Assembly: GCA_003260075.1 (NCBI GenBank)
Contig: QLIY01000089.1
Location: forward strand, 195,463 to 259,462
Direction of reading: 5' to 3'
Source: Phallusia mammillata
Taxonomy: Eukaryota; Chordata; Ascidiacea; Phlebobranchia; Ascidiidae
DNA length: 64,000 nucleotides
Position 1 is the first letter of the stretch. Every line of letters begins with the position of its first letter. Shown here in pieces: positions 39,201 through 51,107 of the stretch. The translations under genes and the position numbers were made by a program. Under the pieces are notes generated by a model that worked only from the letters and a program-made list of their open reading frames with translations, did no database searches and had not been told where the DNA came from.

Positions 39201-40930
39201 TTAGTTAGTGCTTTGTTTATGATGTCAAACACACAATTGTCTGCCAGTAAATGTTGGGCCATTGTTGTGTAGAGTGCAAATGTGTTGTAATAAATGGTCA
39301 AACTTGACGAAACATGTTTTTAAACGTTGCTAAGCCAATGATAAACGTTACAGCAACATGTTGCAATTGCGAATTAAACGTTATTTCTATGGAAAGTTTA
39401 TTTCTTGTGGTTACATGCATTAGTGACAGCACATAAAGTGACGTCATATTTTATGTCTGCCACCTTGCATATTTGTAAAACTCAGCGCCTATGGACAGAA
39501 TACTTGTAGTATATCCCTACCCAGGTTTTTAAACTTTCGCTGTTGTTCCAACTTGTATCTTTCATGTTTATCCAAAACTGGATTGGTATTCGGAGTTATA
39601 GCCTGCCTTGTTGGTTGATTGTTTGGCATATAATTTTGTTGAACAAAATTACTGTTCATTCCCACTTGCTGTCCTACAAAATTTGCCATTCCTTGAGGAG
39701 GGAAATTTCCATAGGCTGGCATCTGAAGAAAGAAACAACACAATACTTCTACACCGGCTTGATCTAAACCAGTGGTTCTCAAACTTTTTTATTGTCTAGG
39801 CCAAATGGTATTTTTAAGTGTGTAGGGAGCCGCAAAAAAAACAAAACCTTGAGAAAATCACTAAAGATTATGACTTTAAAAGCTAAAATAGCAATCTTTG
39901 GTGGTTTTCTGAGGTCTGGTGCGAGCCGCAAAATAAGCAGTTGGGAGCCGCATGCGGTCCCGAAAACCAAGTTTGAGAACCACTGATCTAAACTCTACAA
40001 GGAATCTATGGTACTAGGAAGCTCAAACAGACCACATTGCAATTAAAAGTACTACAAAATTGAAAAATAGGGTCTCTAAGAAAGAAGGTATACAGAACAA
40101 ACAGCTTGAAGTGATGTTTGTTCAGTGCATTGTTTTCTTGACCGGTTTCTTTTATTCTACTCAAATACAACTGATCTGTTTGCCCTTTGCCAACTAATGT
40201 AAAAGAATGTGGTAATGTGACAATAGAGGAGATAAATAAGATTTCAGATTAGCAGACAAAGTTTTAAATAATGTTAACTAAAGTTTTAAATAATTGTTAC
40301 TAACATTGATACCAATGCGTTGACAAAGGTGACCTAGGCTAAAAATTGCAAATTAGTACAAATAACGAGGTGCTAATGAAATTATAAATACAAACAGCTA
40401 CAGTCAGGGTAATCTGGATTCATCACGATCTTAACTTAACTAATTGAAAAAAAAACGTATTTGCAATTTTAAGGCACAAATAATTTGCAATGTTTTTCTC
40501 AATAGAATGATTCAGTTAAACTGGAATATTTAATTTGAATTGTTGCCTAATTCCATTTTTACTTTAATCCATACACCTAACTTTGATGTGGCTATGTCAT
40601 GATACATGCCATCAGCTCAATGTAGTCTACTTGTTACACTTCAATGTGCAACATTGTTTATGACATTTTACCATAGACACTTAGCTAAGTAATAATAAGT
40701 AACTTATGACATAATACTGATTTTTCATGTTTGTTGCCTGAAGCTTTTTAGGTACTTAGTGCCTACATGCTATGAATTTGTTTATTTGTTTTTTAAAAAA
40801 TTTCCGAAAATGTACTTGAAAATTAGAATACCTGTTGAAAGCCGAATCCAGCATTGGGATTCTGCACAAACCCATGAGCGTTTTGATTGGAAGCAGGGTA
40901 TTGTCCATTAATTTGATTGTTTGGAAACAT
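33205..40930 (-). CDS. SYNRG: Synergin gamma (AP-1 gamma-subunit-binding EH-domain protein)
   Basis: Thirteen phase-consistent exons give 1067 residues: 40930-40832, 39722-39521, 38874-38768, 38664-38499, 38422-38243, 38012-37909, 37746-37561, 37423-36050, 35804-35666, 35600-35490, 35027-34821, 33806-33658 and 33384-33205. Synergin gamma binds AP-1/GGA adaptors at the trans-Golgi network and helps clathrin coat assembly. The N-terminus is Asn/Gln-rich, with KHERYKLEQQRKFKN. DDFGDF follows near residue 137. The EH domain spans about residues 262-348 and ends in LWSLANISVPGRLNQHELY. DF-type motifs MDDFDDFQDF, YSGFGEQPP and DDEFNDFEEG flank and fill the large exon. The C-terminus has the Cys-rich CGVCL and SYHATCANFWIN block characteristic of synergins. 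The protein is slightly shorter than the human one. Two hAT-type elements sit in the first two introns, and a third candidate in the penultimate coding gap. Confidence 0.92.
34204..34516. mobile_element. hAT-like element in a SYNRG intron
   Basis: Ends CAGGAGTCACCAACTTT and TAGTTTGGTGACCCCTG are imperfect inverted repeats of hAT type. No matching 8-bp duplication is visible, so the boundaries are less sure. Confidence 0.55.
39015..39493. mobile_element. Terminal-inverted-repeat element with 8-bp target duplication
   Basis: Ends CATAGGCGC and GCGCCTATG are inverted repeats. A perfect duplication, GACAGAAT, lies at 39007-39014 and 39494-39501. The ends differ from the CAGNGGTTC family, so this is a separate hAT-like family. 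It lies in SYNRG intron 2. Confidence 0.82.
39770..39985. mobile_element. Non-autonomous hAT-type element (MITE)
   Basis: Ends CAGTGGTTCTCAAACTT and AAGTTTGAGAACCACTG are perfect 17-bp inverted repeats. The duplication ATCTAAAC lies at 39762-39769 and 39986-39993. It lies in SYNRG intron 1. Confidence 0.92.
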
Positions 40931-42221
40931 TTTATCTTACTGAGTCACAATCAATTTGGCTTAGTTGTCCTGAACACTTAATTCCTCATATATTCAGCAT
41001 GCTTACACTGCCATTTGTTAACCCAAATAATAAAACATTCTAAACGTAAAACTGTAAAAATAATGGAAATAAAAAATGTTACTTCCAAGTTCCAACTGTA
41101 CTGTATCAAACAATTCTATGACTATAGTCACATATAAGTCAACTTGGAGGCCGATTAACGGATATACGATGACTTTTTAACAATTGAACGCATTACAAAC
41201 TTTACGTAAAAAATTGGACAAGGTATAAAATAAAATTAACAACAACAACAGTACAACACAAATTCGATCTTAAAGCAAAGCAAACACTGTAAACCGTCAC
41301 ACTTGGATACCTTTTGGTCTGTAAGTGCGATCAAGCGTAACGCTTTTTAAAAACGCAGTGGAGCATAAAAAAGATTTTCAACCTAAAACTTTACAAGTAA
41401 ACAATTTTTGTTTGCCCTCTATTTTCAGCTTAATTTTGCACAAGATGCAACGCCCGGTAACCTAATAGCTGTTTCAGTTTACGAATTGATACTATCCAGT
41501 TAAAAAATTGTGTTTGCAATGTGTTTATAACCCCATACGGATGTCCAACTCCAGGGATCTATTGTAATAAACTGGCATGCAATAGGGGGCAACCTTTCAC
41601 CAGTAAAAGTTTTGTGCAAGTATTTCCCCCAAAAAATTCGTATCATAGGTTTCCATATCATCCTAGATTGAATTTCAAAGTTTTCAACACTGTTTTTAAC
41701 TCCCGGTTTCATATTTTGCTGCTACACCAAGACAACTTACAAAACGCCTTGCAGAAAAACATGCCTGCCAATCAGGAATCTACAAAGAGTGCACACACAC
41801 AAAATGAGCAGACTCGTTTTATTTTTTCAAATCTCATGGGAATGCTTGAAACGCAATGTTGATCAAACTGAATCATTGCATGACCAATATAATCTGCAAA
41901 GTGTGTCCAAATGTATTACCACACAAAGTAAATAACTTCTGTAGTTTTATGTAGAGTTGTGTAAAATAAATCATCGCTACTGATTGATTTACACATACAA
42001 ATTTTGATGATGTATGTTTAAACCATTTGGAAAAAAACAGGTCTGGTGAAATAGCAAGTCGAGGCAAGTGAAAAGTAAAGTCGAGGCAAGTGTCTTCTAA
42101 TAGCGTTTGGATTGTTTCACATTGGCACTTAACTTCATCCAGGGGCAGAAGCAGGACCACCCCCACAGAAGTTTACAACCTATTTTGCACAACCGTAATC
42201 ACTACATGTTGTGCAGACAAC
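40931..42221. other. Intergenic spacer between SYNRG and POLR2J
   Basis: No gene or repeat was supported. Frames at 41500-41862 and 41873-42166 show no family likeness. The SYNRG promoter and POLR2J 3' end should fall here. Confidence 0.5.
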
Positions 42222-43129
42222 TCATTCAATTCCTTGCTGTTTTTCTCGCACAGCAACTTTAAATCTTTCTTCCAGTAGTGAAATTTCACTGATGAGATCA
42301 GTTATTGCATTGGTGAAGGCTTCTTGTGGACTATAATCTCCAGTGGTCTGAACCCTCAAAATAAATTTGTGCTCCAAAGGATGAGGGATCTTATAACCAG
42401 CAAATATCACCTTTGGGTCTTTCAACAGTTGCCTATCACAACATTACTTGGATAAGAATGCTTAAAATATGACATATGATTTAGCCAGTTAAAATAAGAA
42501 GTCAACAGCTTTTCACACTATTGCTAGGGTTATAAATATAAGACTTACTGACAGATGGCCAGTAAAGGTCGGCAAAATTTGTCATAGCAGTGTTGTTTGG
42601 ATGACCAAAGGTATTTATGGAAAATGTCAGGAATTTTGGCCCCTCATGTGTGGTAATCTTATTTTAAGCAGTTATTTTTTAAGATTAGTTTAGTGTTATG
42701 AAAATAAGTTCAGTTGTTGGTAATAGCATTCATAAAATTACTGAAAAAAACATACTTACGATCTTAACAAATTCCCAAGAGTATGATCCTCTTTGTTTAC
42801 TGTAAAATGTGCTGCATTGGGAACTTTAGTGTCTTTTGTGATAGTAATTCTATTTAAATTGAAAACATTTAGTTAAAGTTACTTTAGTAACTCCTAAGTA
42901 TACCTAAATAAACATAAAATACTGATATACCAAAGCATGGTTATTCAGCTCTCCAGACATATCTCATGGAAACTGGATGTTTCTTACACAATATTACTTT
43001 GAAGCGATTTAAAAATGGAAAACCTAAAAATTAACCCATGATTGTACTTGTACATTATACATAATTATATAATTACTTTTTCTCTCCCTCAAATAGTAGA
43101 AACGATTCAAACGCTGGCGGAGCATTCAT
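42222..43129 (-). CDS. POLR2J: RNA polymerase II subunit RPB11
   Basis: Three exons, 43129-43077, 42849-42760 and 42432-42222, give 117 residues, the same length as the human subunit. RPB11 pairs with RPB3 in the alpha-like platform that nucleates RNA polymerase II assembly in the nucleus. The exons read [17 protein letters not shown], then [20 protein letters not shown] with [10 protein letters not shown] (the dimerisation motif). The third contains [35 protein letters not shown] and the C-terminal helix [11 protein letters not shown]. Every junction has GT-AG and the correct phase. Nothing unusual was seen. Confidence 0.96.
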
Positions 43130-44846
43130 TTTTTAGTTAAAGAACAATTTTGAAGCTTGAACCTGTGCAGTGTTTGGAATCCAGAAGCCAGAGCAACCCA
43201 AATCCAATTATCCAAATGTCCAATTCTTAAAAAATCTCAACAACACTCCCACACTTTTTTCATGTGTCGCTTTGAAATGTCGCGTGTCGCTTTGTTTGCA
43301 CAGTAGTCTGACCTCGCACCTGTAGTATTCGAAGGCATCTCTACTCACCTATCAATTTCAAAACCTGTGTTAAATTTGCAGAGGCAAGTCTGCATCGCCC
43401 ACAGCACGCAAAGTCGGTAAATATTTTTCACACGAGCGCGGTAATAATATAGCGTGGTCAAAATACAAAATCACTAAACCAGTGGTTCTTCACCTGGGTT
43501 CGATCGAACCCCAGGGGTTCGGCAACGCTGAATCAGGGGTTCGACGAAGGTCTTTTGAAGTACAAACAATCGGCAACGTTTTAAGCAAACTGTAGGGGTA
43601 TAAAGTCGCTTAAAATAGCAATTTTTAATTTCAAGATGGCAAATTTTGAAGGTTGTAACTAGAAAATACTAAAAAACTAGGTTATATTTGGCGTAACAAA
43701 GAACACTGTGCGCATTGCTCGTACCGTAAGCAGCAAAACAAAGAATCTTTGTTGGTAGCAAAATGTATGGTCAAAAGCACAAAATGAGTTCCAAACCTAT
43801 AGGATGTATAACTTGTTGGGGTTCGACCAAACGCTGAAGAATATCATGGGGGCTCGCCCGTGATAAAAAGGTTAAGAACCACTGCATTAAACCAAGTACA
43901 CTACAATATGCTCTTTTTTCCAAATGTCACAATTGTATGCAAATTGGAGATTGTAAAACGAATTTACCCTTGTAGAAAAATATAAACAGTACCATACGAA
44001 TATAGCGCCAAACAACTTATGTGCATTATCGCAACTGGTCATATTTAATAGCTCGTTCCATCGTTGCGCAGTCGTCTTCGGCTTGGCGAAAATTTATGTT
44101 TAATTCTTTTTCTAATGTTTCTTTAATCACGAAAAATAAACCAACCAAACGTATGTAGGCTAGTTCCAAAGTCCGCACTATATTCTACTGAATACGTGGT
44201 TTTACTAATAAACAAATAAAGCAATCATATAACAGGGATGAGATTCAGAGGTTCGATTGTATTTGGCCGATGCAATTGCCCTTCCGTCAAATATTCGATG
44301 AAGGGCACATAGCCATTGTTTAAAATTTGTGAAACATTACGGTGAATTGTGGTCATTACTTACACCCAGTTAATTGCAAATACAACTTTAATTTATCAAC
44401 AGCTGCTTGTTTTAATTGAGTTTTTTACCATTAGCACTCAGCTTTCGAAAAACCAATACACATGCATTGAAAACTATTTTACCACCACTCAGTATCGGAG
44501 GGCCATTTAACAAGCGGCGTGCGTCTCGTGCTTAGTCACGGTTGACTGCCTAAAACCGATTTCGGTGATTGACACCTTAAGCGCCCGTTAAGCTTTAAAA
44601 CGGAATTGGACATTTTCATCATCCTCTTCAATGCAACGACCATACGGTTAGGGAAATATAATGGCTGGGGCAATCGCTTGTTTTCTTCAGTTGCTTTGGA
44701 ATAAGCATTCAACAAGTGGTTGGTGTGACAGGTTTACATTAAGGATTGCGTTACAAGTGTTGCCGGGAACACAAAAGGAAGCATTAAGTTGAACCTAGCC
44801 GCGAATCGTAAAATTTCAACAAAGAAAAGTGATCAAATACTTTGCG
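43130..44846. other. Intergenic spacer upstream of POLR2J
   Basis: Apart from the hAT-type element at 43480-43884, no gene or repeat was recognised. The spacer should hold the divergent promoters of POLR2J (-) and the membrane-protein gene (+). Confidence 0.5.
43480..43884. mobile_element. Non-autonomous hAT-type element (MITE)
   Basis: Ends CAGTGGTTCTTCACCT and AGGTTAAGAACCACTG are imperfect inverted repeats. The flanks CACTAAAC (43472-43479) and CATTAAAC (43885-43892) match at 7 of 8 positions. The interior has GGTTCGATCGAACCCC palindromes. Confidence 0.85.
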
Positions 44847-47145
44847 ATGTTACCAGAGCGAACGGAAACCAAAATCGACTACTGTGGAGGATTTGCGGCT
44901 ATTATATCTGGATTCATTTGGCTCGCAACGGCAGTGTTCGGGGTTCTTGTGGATGCGAACGGAAAATGTTTTAACGATTTACGTTTTGGTAAGTAAAACT
45001 ACAGTAGGAATGAGGAAAGGCTTCCGTTCTATTTTTGTGTATACAAGTAAAATATTGTTTTAATGGATATGTTAGTAATATATATATGTTAGCATTACAA
45101 TGTTACCTATTGGAATACAAACGTGATATTTTTGAAGCGAAACACAGCTCACCCCAGCAAAACGAAAGCTTAAGTTAACGACAGAATAGTAATATAATTA
45201 CCACAACAACAGGAAGGTTTTTTACCATCAAGCTTTAAACGAGGGAGCTCTGTGATAAAACCACTAGAACTGTGGGCAAGCAATAGGATCCTTAGTTAGT
45301 TGTTTTGAAAATATGCATTATTGATGGAAACCACATATTTTTACTCTTAAAAGCACGATCTGACATTAAAGAGTGTATATGATTACAAGCTCTTGGTGTA
45401 TGATTACAAATCGTTTTGTGAACCCCAGTTTGGGAACTCCTTGTTTCCAATCGTGTCCACATTGTGTTCTAATCTTTGTTCAAAAATCGATATACATCAT
45501 TAGGTACATAATCTTTAAGACAAGATGAAATGAGCGTAATCGTTTGGTCGATCGTGAGACCTAAATTTGCAGCGAAAGACATTTAATGCTTCATATGCAC
45601 ATATTGATTATTTTTGTAAAAACAAACGCATTCGAAGCGTTTGTGTCAAACGCCATGTCTATTTCCGCGTTTATAGTTACAAGTGTGACTTTTTAAAATG
45701 AAAATAATTTGATTTTAGCGATTTTTCGCAACAAGAGTCATGCCATTTATGAACATTGGATGACGGATATAACCCCTTATAAGTGGTCATTTGCGGTTTG
45801 GGAATTTCTCTACACATGGAACATGCTCTGGGTTGTGTACTGTGTCGCCACCATCTGTCGAGCAGGTATAACTTCTTGACTTGTCCTGTTTGTGAGTTTT
45901 TAGACAAGCAATATTACGATAAAGTAACTTATTGTATGTTTTTACGTTAAATTATGGTAATAAAACTTACAAAAACTTCGTAACTTTTAATGCTATGTTA
46001 AAAAGCACACGTTTTGTAAAACGACTGATTAAAATAATTATGCCCTATTTTGCCCAGAAAAACCTAACGAAGAGGATAATGCTTGTAGCAACATATTTCC
46101 TGTCCGGTTGCATGCAGTTTGGTGGCTGTGTTCGATCACCCACGTCGCTTGGTTGCTTTTATGGGACCGAGAAGCATTGGTTGCCGCTCTTTTTCTTCAA
46201 GGATTTGTTATTGCATCTTGTTTCACTTGTTTAATAATTTCCCACAAACAAACATACAGGTACAGCCCGATGTTAGCTCAATTTTAATTGGCGTTAGCTA
46301 ACTTCCTGTGTGTACTCATTTCAGTTACTCGCACCCTCAAAATTACAAAACGTAGAACAAAACAAAAGCATGTAGCTTTTTAGTTCAATATTTGTCATCA
46401 AGGAATTAATGCAGAAATTTGCTTTTTTGTTGCAGATGTGGAGCTTTATTGCAATATAAACACCCATGGGATTTATGGGTTGCCCGTACTTTGTTCCAGA
46501 ACGGCGTGTCTGCGCTAGCAACGTGGAATCTGTTTCTTTTCCTCATCAACGCGGTGCGAGTTTAGCCTTGATATTTGACTTTTAGGTCTCTCCCATATGC
46601 TCTGAGCTTGTATCCCAAGCTCAAAATTACAATTAAAATTCTGTAAATATATTTCAAAAATATCAACTTTATTATTTCAAATGTAATATTTCCACATCGT
46701 AATTATCTGTTTCAAAACACTATAATATTATGCAACAGCGACAAGGTTTCATGATTTATTTTTACAGATTGTCTTGCTGGTTTACCAAGGACATCTTCCA
46801 ATGCATATGACAAGCACCGCTGTGCTGGGCTCATTTGGTGTTGTCGTTCTAATTTGGTTTATCTTGGAATTGTCTGTTTTTGACCGTTGGTTAAGATACA
46901 CATTCATGGTTTATCCTATAGTAGCATGGGCAGCATGTGGAGTCTTAGCTCGTCATTTTTATTTGTGGTCGCCGGTGACTATCGCTGGACTGTGCTTGTT
47001 AGGAATTGCAGTTGTGGCTCTTATCATACGTGTCCCAGTGGTCGTGTGGCGAAACTACAGCTATCCGCTGTACGTCGAACAAACTATTCCCAAGCGTATC
47101 GAAGCAGGTGTCTCAAAACGCGATTGTGTTACCACTATTTTGTAA
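44847..47145 (+). CDS. Unrecognised eight-helix membrane protein
   Basis: Five phase-consistent exons, 44847-44988, 45719-45865, 46058-46259, 46436-46553 and 46768-47145, give 328 residues. About eight hydrophobic segments are visible: near FAAIISGFIWLATAVFGVLV, WEFLYTWNMLWVVYCVA, AVWWLCSITHVAWLLLW, VAALFLQGFVIASCF, WNLFLFLINAIVLLVY, VVVLIWFILELSVF, VYPIVAWAACGV and LLGIAVVALIIRVPVVVW. Before helix 2 lies TPYKWSFAVWEFLYTW, a Trp/Tyr-rich signature that recalls tryptophan-rich membrane proteins. The similarity is weak and I assign no function. There is no cleavable signal peptide beyond the first helix. It is convergent with the myomaker gene; the stop codons are about 230 bp apart. Confidence 0.75.
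45155..45215. repeat. Short dispersed repeat, copy 2
   Basis: CAGCAAAACGAAAGC plus a similar AGTTAACGA and ACAACA tail matches the copy at 3340-3395. It lies in intron 1 of the eight-helix protein gene. Confidence 0.4.
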
Positions 47146-47372
47146 ACCAAATATATGTTTGCACGCAAGCTGTTTTTCTTTAAATTGATTGATACGATTA
47201 TGCACATTTGCTGAAAGCGATTCACTATAAACGTAATATGGTATTTGTGCGTGAAAATGACAAGCAAATTGATTTGCACAAAACTTTGGTTGAATTGCAT
47301 TTGTTGCCAACAAGTAATACATGTACAACTTTTTAACTTGCTAAAAGAATTATTATTATTTTTTAAAATCGG

Positions 47373-48654
47373 TCAACACAGACAAGCGAGACAGCCCATA
47401 TCACCACACTCAAAATCATGACCCGACAAACTTTTTCCAGAGCCACCATTTTTTGCAACTTTTAGTAGTAAGGTAAGAGAACAGGAAAGTAGAAGATGAT
47501 ATGTTGGGTGAACAAAAAAGTAGTTCCAGCTGCAAAATCAAGATTGAAAAATATAGCCTGTGTCTGTCGATCAAATTTATTATAATCCTTATTATCTTGT
47601 TTATGACATTCAGTTCTTAACTTGCCACTTTCACATTTTGCGCTTAACATGTACGCCACGGCTACTGTGTCGTGTGTACACCCCCTATTATACAACAATA
47701 TTTGAGTGTCTTGGAAGCTTCTAACCTGTTTTCTATCACAAAACGAAAAATTATAGCCAATGCTCCTAAAAGAAAACCGGGAAAAAGAAATTTCAACCAC
47801 TTCTGTCTTTCCGGATATAACTGTTTCGATTTCCACATTTGCTTTCCCTATTGAAAAATAAGGAATTAGGTAACAGGTAACGTGTGATTATGCAAATATA
47901 TCGTTACCCATGATATCGCTAGTAGCAAAACTCCAATACCAAGCGGCACCGACCATGTGCCGTAACCGTTTACGTTGTGGTAGATCCTCACAGACGCCAT
48001 GAGGCCACATGATGTACAAATCGTCCACCTTACAAGAGTAATTAGGCCAATCAGTATCAAAACAAGTTTAAGTCTTACACTATACAAATCCCATAAAAAT
48101 TAACTTATGTTTACTTAAAATAGAAAAAAAATGCCCATACTTTTTCTCCGTATGAAATGTTGACAAAGCAACTAAAGTAGAGAATATGGAAAACACGGTT
48201 CCGTAACAGGAAAAATATTCTAGCAAATTTCCACCCAACCAACAGATTAGAAACGACAGAAGTGGAATCTGGCAAACATGATACATCTGAAAGCAATTTA
48301 CATGACATTTTTTTCTCTACGAGAACTAAAGGTAAATTCAGAGCTGAATAATTCAACAAGCAGAGTTATAGGCTACAAAAAACGATCAAACAATAAAATC
48401 AAAAGTGGGACAGATTTCTTACAGTGCAAAATAAATGAAAGCCTAATTTTATAAACTCCTTAAAGCAAAAAAACACAGATAGCCATTATGGCATCATCCA
48501 AAAACAAATATAAACTTACTACAATGTGAAAGGTAGTAAAAGTGAGAACAAAGGCGACTGAAGCAAGTTTCTTCTTTGTTGCTAAACCCGCTGGAACAAG
48601 AAAAGCTAGACCACTGGCCGCTATTATAACATGCTTGGCTAAACCCAAACCCAT
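47373..48654 (-). CDS. MYMK: Myomaker, myoblast-fusion membrane protein
   Basis: Five phase-consistent exons, 48654-48520, 48286-48141, 48079-47908, 47847-47726 and 47529-47373, give 243 residues (human about 221). Myomaker is a seven-helix TMEM8/CREST-family protein of the muscle plasma membrane needed for myoblast hemifusion. Recognisable blocks are MGLGLAKHVIIAASGLAFLV, then LATKKK; NLLEYFSCYGTVFSIFSTLVAL; GYGTWSVPLGIG; LYPERQKW; FPGFLLGALAIIFRFVIE; and SWNYFFVHPTYHLLL. Both His of VHxxYH are present. The tail ends CLACLC, suiting palmitoylation as in vertebrate myomaker. Helix 2-3 reads MYHVCQIP, with Gln where vertebrates have Asp after HxC. The gene is divergent from DDX27. Exon 1 and part of intron 1 recur at 48680-48930 and 50273-50668 through assembly duplication. 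Confidence 0.9.
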
Positions 48655-50271
48655 GTTGGAAAACACCTTCCCCCCCCCCAAGTGGAATCTGGCAAACATG
48701 ATACATCTGAAAGCAATTTACATGACATTTTTTTCTCTACGAGAACTAAAGGTAAATTCAGAGCTGAATAATTCAACAAGCAGAGTTATAGGCTACAAAA
48801 AACGATCAAACAATAAAATCAAAAGTGGGACAGATTTCTTACAGTGCAAAATAAATGAAAGCCTAATTTTATAAACTCCTTAAAGCAAAAAAACACAGAT
48901 AGCCATTATGGCATCATCCAAAAACAAATCCCCCCCCCCCAGTATTTAGCTGCTCGCTTTCGGACAAGAAAAGGACATCATTTGTCTAAGTCCCATGGGC
49001 TTGTTCAAAGGTCGATCTGCTACAGCTACATCGTCAAATTTTTTTCTCGGGTAGAACTAGAGTTATCAGTCGATATGTGCCGAATATTCGATTTGCCGAT
49101 TTTATTAAGTTGAGTTGAGTTTATATCGACTCAACTCATAGCGTGGTGAAAGACAACATACTGAAACACAATACTCGCCGGCCATTTTTACAAAGATTTG
49201 GTTTCGGTCGAATAATTTGTTTTTCAAAGCGTAAAAGATGTGGTTTCTGCTTAATAAGGTACCACACAATCTTTCAAACTATGCCATAACTAAAAACACG
49301 TCAGGCATTACAATTTTTGAAACATTATGGTTTTTCCCACTCCACACAAAAAGTCAGTAATTCATTGTCAGGCTGACTACCCACATAAATAAAATGGTAA
49401 TCAAACACAACTATTCTGCATTGTTTGCCTGGAAAATTATGCTTGACGTCATAAATGACTTAAACCCATTCGGTGTATCTTAACTTCCGGAATTGGAAAA
49501 TCTGTGTCGGGGGAAATTTGTAAAAACACATGTCCGAAAATTTCGCATCTATTACTAGTTCTCAAAGGGGCCGAAATTGCATTTCTGCAAAGAACTCTAT
49601 AAAAGAGTTCTTTGATTTCTGGAGTGATCAAAGCAGGGGGCGAATGCCTCGTACTTTTCAAGTATTACCATAGAATACTAAAACAAGTATTACCATAGAA
49701 TACGTTTATGGTATTACGTGGATGTTTGGTAGCTAAGCAAAAATGCGTAAGTTCAAATGACACAAACAAAATATTGTCTGCATAAACGACTATACACAAA
49801 ATAGGCTCATATTACAACAATATTTGCTTCTATTTTATTCGTACTGTAAAGGTCCGGATCTATTTTGTAAACATTACAGCACTTTGCACACGTGGTTGTT
49901 TAAACTATGAACTTGTGTTTAGTGTTGGTTATGCCATTTCTGCAGTTTATTTATTGTAGTTGGCGAATCGCGCTTAGCTCTGGTGTTGAAAGTTAGCATT
50001 AGCAAGTGGTTGCAACCTAAGAATGTTTTGTCATTGTTAAAAATCCCACTCTAAGCTGGATGAATGTTAATTTTTTGTATTTTTATTTCCATTAGCTGAA
50101 GTTTTTGCGTCAAATAAAATGCTCATAAATTGACAACAAAAGCAAAGAATGACTGATTTAATACTCACCATAGAAAACGAAGAGGATTTAACCATAGAAC
50201 CTGAGGGCAGTGACTCAGATGAAGAGGTTTGTTTTATCAAGTAAAAGGCTTTGGAGTTGGACTTTGGTTAG
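48261..50271. repeat. MYMK-DDX27 intergenic region, copy A
   Basis: This stretch (MYMK exon 1 to DDX27 exon 1) is repeated with substitutions at 50273-52330. Copy A is interrupted by 10-11 nt C runs at 48670-48679 and 48930-48940. These flank a third partial copy of MYMK intron 1 (48680-48929). Its DDX27 first exon is 50149-50226. It ends at the N in 50272. Most likely it is one of two haplotypes. Confidence 0.85.
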
Positions 50272-50989
50272 NAAGTGGAATCTGGCAAACATGATACATC
50301 TGAAAGCAATTTACATGACAATTTTTTCTCTACGTGAACTAAAGGTAAACTCAGTGCTGAATAATTCAACAAGCAGAGTTATAGGCTACAAAAAACGATC
50401 AAATAATAAATCAAAAGTGGGACAGATTTCTTACAGTGCAAAACAAATGAAAGCCTAATTGTATAAACTCCTTAAAGAAAAAAAACATAGATAGCCATTA
50501 TGGCATCATCCAAAAACAAACATAAACTTACTACAATGTGAAAGGTAGTAAAAGTGAGAACAAAGGCGACTGAAGCAAGTTTCTTCTTTGTTGCTAAACC
50601 CGCTGGAACAAGAAAAGCTAGACCACTGGCCGCTATTATAACATGCTTGGCTAAACCCAAACCCATGTTGGAAAACACTTACAGTATTTAGCTGCTCGCT
50701 TTCGGACAAGAAAAGGACATCATTTGTCTGACTCCCATGGGCTTGTTCAAAGGTCGATCTGCTACAGCTACATCGTCAATTTTTTTTCTCGGGTGGAACT
50801 AGAGTTATCAGTCGATATGTGCCGAATATTCGATTAGCCGATTTTATTAAGTTGAGTTGAGTTGAGTTTATATCGCTTGGGGAAAGACAACATACAGAAA
50901 CACAATACTCGCCGGCCATTTTTACAAAGATTTTGTTTCGGTCGAATAATTTGTTTTTCAAAGCGTAAAAGATGTGTTTTCTGCTTAAC

Positions 50990-51033
50990 TGGGAGTATTT
51001 GAACTGAACAGTATCTAACCCTTCAACAGGCAA

Positions 51034-51107
<74 letters not shown>

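Noticed and set aside
45420..45445. hAT-like end near CCCCAGTTTGGGAAC
   Set aside because: No partner end; too short to support an element.
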